NCBI GenBank assembly: GCA_947631685.1 | Contig: CANRMI010000005.1 | Span: 1 to 64,000, forward strand | Direction of reading: 5' to 3' | Source: an uncultured Lachnospiraceae bacterium | Lineage (GTDB): Bacteria; Bacillota; Clostridia; Lachnospirales; Lachnospiraceae | DNA length: 64,000 nucleotides | Shown: positions 59,801 to 64,000 of the stretch, in pieces | Numbering within the stretch: position 1 is the stretch's first letter | Layout: each line of letters starts with the position of its first letter | Notes under the pieces: model-generated | Seen by the model: the letters and a program-made list of their open reading frames with translations, nothing else | What the model was told of the DNA's origin: nothing | Database searches by the model: none | Program-made: the position numbers and the translations under genes

Positions 59801-60664
59801 ACCGCAAAGGTGGAAACCCCGTTATATAAAGCCCAGAGCGTTTATATATGTAAAAATAAGGTAGCGAAGCCCACCGTATTCATTCCGGTATTTCCCGGTA
59901 CCAACTGCGAATATGACAGTACAAGAGCGTTTGAGAGAGCGGGCGCGAAAGTGATCACCCGGGTATTTAAAAATTTGTCCGCGGAGGACATACGTTCCTC
60001 GGTGGAGGAATTTGAAAAGGCGATCGGACAGGCACAGATCATCATGTTCCCGGGAGGCTTTTCCGCAGGTGACGAGCCGGACGGCTCCGCTAAATTCTTT
60101 GCTACGGCTTTCCGGAATGCCCGCATGAAAGAAGCGGTGGAGAAACTGTTAAACGAAAGAGACGGTCTGGCGCTGGGAATCTGCAACGGCTTCCAGGCGC
60201 TTATCAAGCTGGGACTGGTGCCTTTCGGGGAGATTACGGGACAGAGCGGGACTTCGCCCACCCTGACCTTTAATACCATTAACCGCCACATATCCAGGAT
60301 GGTTTATACCAAGGTGGTTTCCAACAAGTCTCCCTGGCTGCAGAAGGCCGAGATTGGAGCTGTTTACTGCACGCCGGCTTCCCATGGGGAGGGGCGCTTT
60401 GTGGCAAATGAGGAGTGGCTGGACAGGCTCTTTGAAAACGGGCAGGTCGCTACCCAGTATGTGGATCCAAGCGGCAGTGCTTCCATGGATGAGGAGTGGA
60501 ATGTAAACGGCTCCTATCGCGCGATCGAGGGCATCACCTCTCCGGACGGCAGGTGCTTTGGCAAAATGGCGCATGCAGAGAGGCGGGATACTGCGGTGGC
60601 CATCAATATTTATGGCGAGCAGGATCTGAAGATCTTTGAAAGCGGTGTGGATTATTTCCGCTGA
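56870..60664 (+). CDS. purL: Phosphoribosylformylglycinamidine synthase, single-chain
   Basis: 1264 residues from ATG 56870 (TTGGAGG six bases upstream). It fuses the FGAM synthase (DTYWSDHCRHTTF, FKNETHNHPTEIEPFGGAAT, GGRTGRDGCGGATGSSK) to a C-terminal class I glutaminase domain with VFPGTNCEYDS, MFPGGFSAGDEPDG, the nucleophile Cys in LGICNGFQAL and the ASHGEGRF histidine. It replaces separate PurS, PurQ and PurL, as in many clostridia. It converts FGAR to FGAM. A purine permease gene follows 42 bases later. Confidence 0.96.
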   Translation: MGNVKRIYVEKKPPFAVKEKELYEDLKNYLGIAGIKRVRIFIRYDVENISEEVFEKACETVFSEPPVDELFKEHIDLLPGERVFSVEYLPGQFDQRADSAVQCVKFLKEDEEPIIRTAVTYVVGGNISDEEFAKIKAYCINPVDSRETDMIKPDTLVTVFEEPADVKIFTGFSSMPEKELRDLYDSLDLAMTFQDFKHIQNYFSGEEHRDPTMTEIRVLDTYWSDHCRHTTFSTELTEVEFGEGYYREPLETTYQSYLDTREEIFAGRKDKYVCLMDLALMAMRKLKKDGKLEDMEQSDEINACSVVVPVEMDYGNEKVTEEWLVFFKNETHNHPTEIEPFGGAATCLGGAIRDPLSGRGYVYQAMRVTGAADPTVPVSETLHGKLSQKKLVRGAAAGYSSYGNQIGLATGYVKEIYHPAYVAKRMEIGAVMGAAPRKNVIRETSEPGDVIILLGGRTGRDGCGGATGSSKVHTDTSIETCGAEVQKGNAPTERKIQRLFRREEVSRLIKKCNDFGAGGVSVAIGELADGLKVDLDKVPKKYAGLDGTELAISESQERMAVVVDPKDADAFLAYAAEENLEAVPVAVVTKEPRLVLTWRGKDIVNIARAFLDTNGAHQETAVKVDIPSKEDNYLNKMAVPAVEEKLQAEDVKGAWLALLSDLNVCSQKGLVEMFDSSIGAASVLMPYGGRYQLTETQVMAAKLPVLRGSTDTVTMMSCGFDPYLSSWSPYHGAVYAVVESMAKIVAAGGDYKKIRFTFQEYFRRMTSDPHRWSQPFSALLGAYDAQIGFGLPSIGGKDSMSGTFNDIDVPPTLVSFAVDVAKYGDIITPELKQAGSRLVRFKIEKDDYDVPVYENVMKVYDTVAALIDSGAILSAYALDSRGVAAAISKMAFGNKLGVQLNEELPESAFFENALGDIVAEVAAEKMDELAETDYMLIGTVTEEAAFTYKDMKLSVEEALTAWKGTLEKVFPTRAEKDTAKVETPLYKAQSVYICKNKVAKPTVFIPVFPGTNCEYDSTRAFERAGAKVITRVFKNLSAEDIRSSVEEFEKAIGQAQIIMFPGGFSAGDEPDGSAKFFATAFRNARMKEAVEKLLNERDGLALGICNGFQALIKLGLVPFGEITGQSGTSPTLTFNTINRHISRMVYTKVVSNKSPWLQKAEIGAVYCTPASHGEGRFVANEEWLDRLFENGQVATQYVDPSGSASMDEEWNVNGSYRAIEGITSPDGRCFGKMAHAERRDTAVAINIYGEQDLKIFESGVDYFR

Positions 60665-60706
60665 TCATATATTATCATCACACCTTTTATGAAGGGAGAA
60701 AAGGAC

Positions 60707-62149
60707 ATGGAGAAATTTTTTAAACTCAAGGAGAACAACACGACGGTACGGGCAGAGATCGCGGCAGGTTTGACTACTTTCTTTGCCATGGCCTATATCG
60801 TGTTTGTCAATCCCAATCAGGTGGCGGCAAACGGCGCGGGAGGCTGGCTGGCCGAAGCAGGCGCTGACGCGGCCGCTCTGGGGCAGATCTGGAACTCGGT
60901 TTATGTAGCTTCCCTTTTGGGAGCCATTATCGCGACGCTGCTTATGGCGCTGGTAGCCAAGCTGCCCTTTGCTCTGGCCTGCGGTATGGGACTGAACGCG
61001 TTCTTCTGTACCTGCTTTATATCTGGCGCGTTTTTCAACGGCGTAGACGTGATCGAAGGGTATCATTCCGGCGTAGTCATCATCTTTATTTCCGGCCTGG
61101 TATTCCTGTTTTTGTCCCTGACGGGACTGCGTTCCTACATCGCGAAAGCCATGCCGGACTGCCTGAAGAAGGCTATTCCTGCAGGTATCGGTCTGTTTAT
61201 TGCTTTTGTAGGTTTCCAGAACGCGGGCATCATTCAGGCCAACCCCTACACCCTGGTACAGTTTGTGGACATCAAGGGCGCGATCGCGAACGGTACCTTT
61301 AAGGAGACCGCGCTGCCTGCCATTGTGGCCCTGATCGGTCTTCTGGTTATCGGTATTCTGGGCAAATTAAAGGTAAAAGGCAACGTTATTTTAGGCATCA
61401 TCATTTCCACGGTGGTTTATTATGTGCTGGAGGGTACGGTGCCAGGTTTTGACCTGGGCAATATCGGCCAGTCCTTTAAGGACTTCGGCGAGATCGGTAT
61501 TACCGGACTGTTCCATGCTTCCGCATGGCAGAATGCCTTTACGGGTCCCCATATCGGCGGTATTTTCAACGCGGTCATGCTGATCATCACTTTCTGTTTG
61601 GTGGATATGTTCGATACCCTGGGCACTCTGTACGGCGCGGCTTCCCAGGCCGGTATGCTGGATGAGAACGGCGATCCCGTGAGAGTCAATCAGGCGATGC
61701 TCTGCGATTCTATCGGTACCGTGGCAGGTGCCGTAATGGGTACTTCTACCGTTACCACATTTGTGGAATCCTCCGCGGGCGTGGCAGAGGGCGGACGTAC
61801 CGGTTTGACCAGCATCGTAACGACGATCTGCTTTGCGGTCTGCCTCTTCTTAAGTCCTCTGGCCAATATCGTACCTTCCGCGGCTACGGCTTCCGCCCTG
61901 ATCTATGTGGGCGTGCTGATGGTAAAGAGTTTTGCCAAGGTAGATATGGAGGATCTGCGTTCCGCGATCCCCGCTTTCGTAGCGCTGATCATGATGCCTT
62001 TGACCTATTCCATCGCGAACGGTATCGGTCTGGGCGCCATTACCTATGTGGTTATGACTCTCTGCACCGGCAAGTACAAGAAGAACGACATTGTAGTGAC
62101 TGTGATCGCCTTGCTGTTCCTCTTAAAATTCATCTTTGTCACCATGTAA
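60707..62149 (+). CDS. NCS2-family purine permease (adenine/hypoxanthine/guanine type)
   Basis: 480 residues from ATG 60707, nine bases after GGGAG. Twelve or more membrane helices of the AzgA/PbuG-like branch: AEIAAGLTTFFAMAYIVFVN, ALACGMGLNAFF, GLTSIVTTICF and the substrate segment MGTSTVTTFVESSAGVAEGG. It imports purine bases with a cation. Directly behind purL, so salvage uptake and de novo synthesis are probably regulated together, though no PurR box or riboswitch is evident nearby. Confidence 0.93.
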   Translation: MEKFFKLKENNTTVRAEIAAGLTTFFAMAYIVFVNPNQVAANGAGGWLAEAGADAAALGQIWNSVYVASLLGAIIATLLMALVAKLPFALACGMGLNAFFCTCFISGAFFNGVDVIEGYHSGVVIIFISGLVFLFLSLTGLRSYIAKAMPDCLKKAIPAGIGLFIAFVGFQNAGIIQANPYTLVQFVDIKGAIANGTFKETALPAIVALIGLLVIGILGKLKVKGNVILGIIISTVVYYVLEGTVPGFDLGNIGQSFKDFGEIGITGLFHASAWQNAFTGPHIGGIFNAVMLIITFCLVDMFDTLGTLYGAASQAGMLDENGDPVRVNQAMLCDSIGTVAGAVMGTSTVTTFVESSAGVAEGGRTGLTSIVTTICFAVCLFLSPLANIVPSAATASALIYVGVLMVKSFAKVDMEDLRSAIPAFVALIMMPLTYSIANGIGLGAITYVVMTLCTGKYKKNDIVVTVIALLFLLKFIFVTM

Positions 62150-62175
62150 GAGCGGACATTGAAATCTGTGGATCA

Positions 62176-62209
62176 GGCAGGAGGCCTTGAAGGTTTCCTG
62201 CCTTTTTTG
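62176..62209 (+). terminator. Terminator after the purine permease gene
   Basis: GGCAGGA (62176-62182) pairs with TCCTGCC (62196-62202), followed by TTTTTTG. Confidence 0.9.
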
Positions 62210-62294
62210 TGTGAAAAAATTTGAAAAAGAAAAAGGAGTTTGAGGGGCGGCGGCGAATAATTAAGATAGAGAGTATTTTTGGAAAGGAATTGCC

Positions 62295-63299
62295 ATGACG
62301 ATCAGAGAGCAGCTGGAGCAGCGCGAAAAAGAATATTTAAGTCCCTATGCCACCCTGAGCATCCATTCCAAAGGCAGGGAACGGGAAGAGGAGCAATGCG
62401 ACATCAGACCGGTTTTCCAGCGGGACAGGGACAGGATTCTGCACTGTAAATCCTTTCGCAGGCTGAAAGACAAAACCCAGGTGTTCTTAACCCCCGACGG
62501 GGACCATTACCGTACCAGGCTGACGCATACGCTGGAGGTTTCCCAAAATGCCCGCACCATTGCCAAGGCACTGAGGCTGAATGAAGATCTGGTGGAGGCG
62601 ATCGCCTTAGGGCACGATCTGGGGCACACCCCTTTCGGACATGCGGGAGAAAGGGCTTTGAACAGGATATGCCCCTACGGCTTTGAGCACAACGTACAGA
62701 GCGTGCGCACCGTGGACAAGCTGGAGAAAAACGGGCAGGGGCTGAATCTGACGGCGGAAGTAAGGGACGGTATCTTAAATCATCAGACCGCGGGCATGCC
62801 TTCCACACTGGAGGGAAAGATCGTCAGGCTGTCGGATAAAATAGCTTATATTCATCACGATATGGACGACGCCATCCGGGCGGGGATTTTAACAGAAAAG
62901 GATATTCCCAGGGAAATCGGAGATGTGATAGGCTATACTACGGGTGAGCGTCTGGATCATTTTATCCATGATATTGTGACCAACAGCGCGGATCGCAACG
63001 ATATAAAGATGTCTGAGCCGGTGGCGGAAGCCATGCAGAAGCTGCGGCAGTTTATGTTTGAGCGGGTCTATATGAACCGGGAAGCCAAGAGTGAAGAGGG
63101 GAAGGCGGAGCAGCTGATGGAGACTCTCTACGAGCACTATCTGCGCCATATTGACGAGCTGCCGCCGGAACTGCTGCGTATGCTCGAGGCCGGAGAGCCG
63201 AAGGAAAAGGTCGTCTGCGATCATGTGGGCGCCATGACGGATCGTTTTGCCATCGCCACATATGAAGAATTGTACATACCTAAATCGTGGCATGGATAA
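62295..63299 (+). CDS. dgt: Deoxyguanosinetriphosphate triphosphohydrolase-like HD protein
   Basis: 334 residues of the HD superfamily. It has FRRLKDKTQVFL, the metal motif in RLTHTLEVSQ (His) and ALGHDLGHTPFGHAGE (His-Asp), FEHNVQS and a C-terminal YIPKSW segment. The family removes triphosphate from dNTPs, helping set the dNTP pool. It immediately precedes dnaG, the usual order in clostridia. Confidence 0.93.
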   Translation: MTIREQLEQREKEYLSPYATLSIHSKGREREEEQCDIRPVFQRDRDRILHCKSFRRLKDKTQVFLTPDGDHYRTRLTHTLEVSQNARTIAKALRLNEDLVEAIALGHDLGHTPFGHAGERALNRICPYGFEHNVQSVRTVDKLEKNGQGLNLTAEVRDGILNHQTAGMPSTLEGKIVRLSDKIAYIHHDMDDAIRAGILTEKDIPREIGDVIGYTTGERLDHFIHDIVTNSADRNDIKMSEPVAEAMQKLRQFMFERVYMNREAKSEEGKAEQLMETLYEHYLRHIDELPPELLRMLEAGEPKEKVVCDHVGAMTDRFAIATYEELYIPKSWHG

Positions 63300-63325
63300 A
63301 ACAGCCTGGAAACAGAGGGAGCGGA

Positions 63326-64000
63326 ATGTATTATCCGGAAGAACTGATAGAAGAGATCAGAATGAAAAACGATATAGTGGACGTGGTTTCGGGCTATGTG
63401 AAGCTGCAGAAAAAGGGCGCCAGTTATTTCGGACTCTGTCCCTTTCACAATGAGAAATCCCCGTCCTTTTCCGTATCGGGAGCAAAGCAGATGTACTACT
63501 GCTTCGGCTGCGGAGCGGGGGGCAATGTATTCACCTTTTTGATGAACTACGAGAACTACACTTTCGGGGAAGCCGTGAAGTTTTTAGCGAAAAGGGCGGG
63601 AGTCGCCCTGCCGGAAGCGGAGTACTCTGCGGAGATGAAGCAGAAGGAAACCCACAGAGCCAGACTGCTGGAGGCCAATAAGGAAGCGGCTAAGTATTTT
63701 TATTATCAGCTGCGAAGCGAGCAAGGGACCGCAGGTTACCGCTATCTGGCAGGCCGGCAGTTGACGGAAGAGACCATGAAGAAATTCGGGTTGGGATTTG
63801 CCGGTAAGAACGGCAGGGACCTAGTGCGATATATGAAACAGAAAGGGTTTGAGGACGCGCTCCTGCAGGAGGCCGGTCTGGCCGGTTTCGATGAAAGAAG
63901 CGGTATGCACGACAAGTTCTGGAACCGGGTCATGTTTCCCATTCAGGATATAAATCACCGTGTCATCGGCTTCGGAGGCAGAGTCATGGGGGACGGGACG
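63326..64000 (+). CDS. dnaG: DNA primase, 5' part (runs off the window)
   Basis: 225 codons from ATG 63326 (AGAGGGAG upstream) to the window end with no stop. The N-terminal CHC2 zinc finger is intact (FGLCPFHNEKSPSFSV, YYCFGCGAGGNVF), followed by the linker and the start of the primase core (WNRVMFPIQDINHRVIGFGG). It makes RNA primers for DNA replication. About 370 residues, including the TOPRIM and helicase-binding parts, lie beyond the window. Confidence 0.97.
   Translation, partial: MYYPEELIEEIRMKNDIVDVVSGYVKLQKKGASYFGLCPFHNEKSPSFSVSGAKQMYYCFGCGAGGNVFTFLMNYENYTFGEAVKFLAKRAGVALPEAEYSAEMKQKETHRARLLEANKEAAKYFYYQLRSEQGTAGYRYLAGRQLTEETMKKFGLGFAGKNGRDLVRYMKQKGFEDALLQEAGLAGFDERSGMHDKFWNRVMFPIQDINHRVIGFGGRVMGDGT

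Overview
The window looks like a chromosomal segment of a gut Firmicute, most likely family Lachnospiraceae (class Clostridia). The reasons are gene content and order rather than a database match: a GntR regulator overlapping clpC and followed by radA, a single-chain PurL with its glutaminase domain fused, a YtaF-type sporulation membrane protein, purE-purM-purN-purD in one run, a class B sortase with an SPKTM-type sorting signal, and dgt followed by dnaG. Genus cannot be fixed from this sequence.

Layout. 0.1-2.8 kb is accessory: a RelE/AbrB-type toxin-antitoxin pair, a small XRE regulator with a membrane partner, and a PadR/DUF2812 cassette lying between two perfect 25-bp direct repeats. 2.96-7.65 kb is a tight five-gene run (circularly permuted ATP-grasp, alpha-E, transglutaminase-like, two AstE/aspartoacylase-like proteins) of the kind predicted to build or trim amide-linked peptides; the last protein has lost its zinc ligands. 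A terminator at 7680 closes it.

7.7-35.0 kb is an exopolysaccharide/capsule locus. It opens with a tyrosine recombinase gene bracketed by a perfect 25-bp inverted repeat (7738-7762 and 9134-9158). The two sites are built like recombinase core sites, so this is probably an invertible promoter-plus-recombinase switch that phase-varies the locus. Then come CpsB phosphatase, Wzz-like chain-length protein, CpsD kinase, class B sortase, LCP ligase, a sortase-anchored surface protein and an XRE regulator. Sugar supply and assembly follow: UDP-glucose dehydrogenase, UDP-xylose synthase, initiating phosphotransferase, GalE, acyltransferase, glycosyltransferases and a B12/radical-SAM enzyme. The distal AT-rich cassette (23.7-33.8 kb) lies between two almost identical copies of an Rpn-type nuclease element. 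It carries an aldolase + HAD phosphatase + CMP-sugar synthetase + MptE-like set that may make and use an unusual CMP-activated ulosonic acid, plus Wzy, Wzx and UDP-galactopyranose mutase.

35.0-37.5 kb is a scar of decayed genes (an AlbA/ATPase-type regulator tail, an AAA/DUF4143 ATPase with internal deletions) ending in a PD-(D/E)XK-like protein with a heptad-repeat tail. From 37.7 kb the window is housekeeping: pyrE, small membrane proteins, an M29 aminopeptidase, purEMND, an SH3-domain surface protein, gntR-clpC, radA, tRNA-Trp, a sodium:alanine symporter and ytaF (both minus strand), a polysaccharide deacetylase, a TetR pair, purL, an NCS2 purine permease, dgt and the 5' part of dnaG, which runs off the end.
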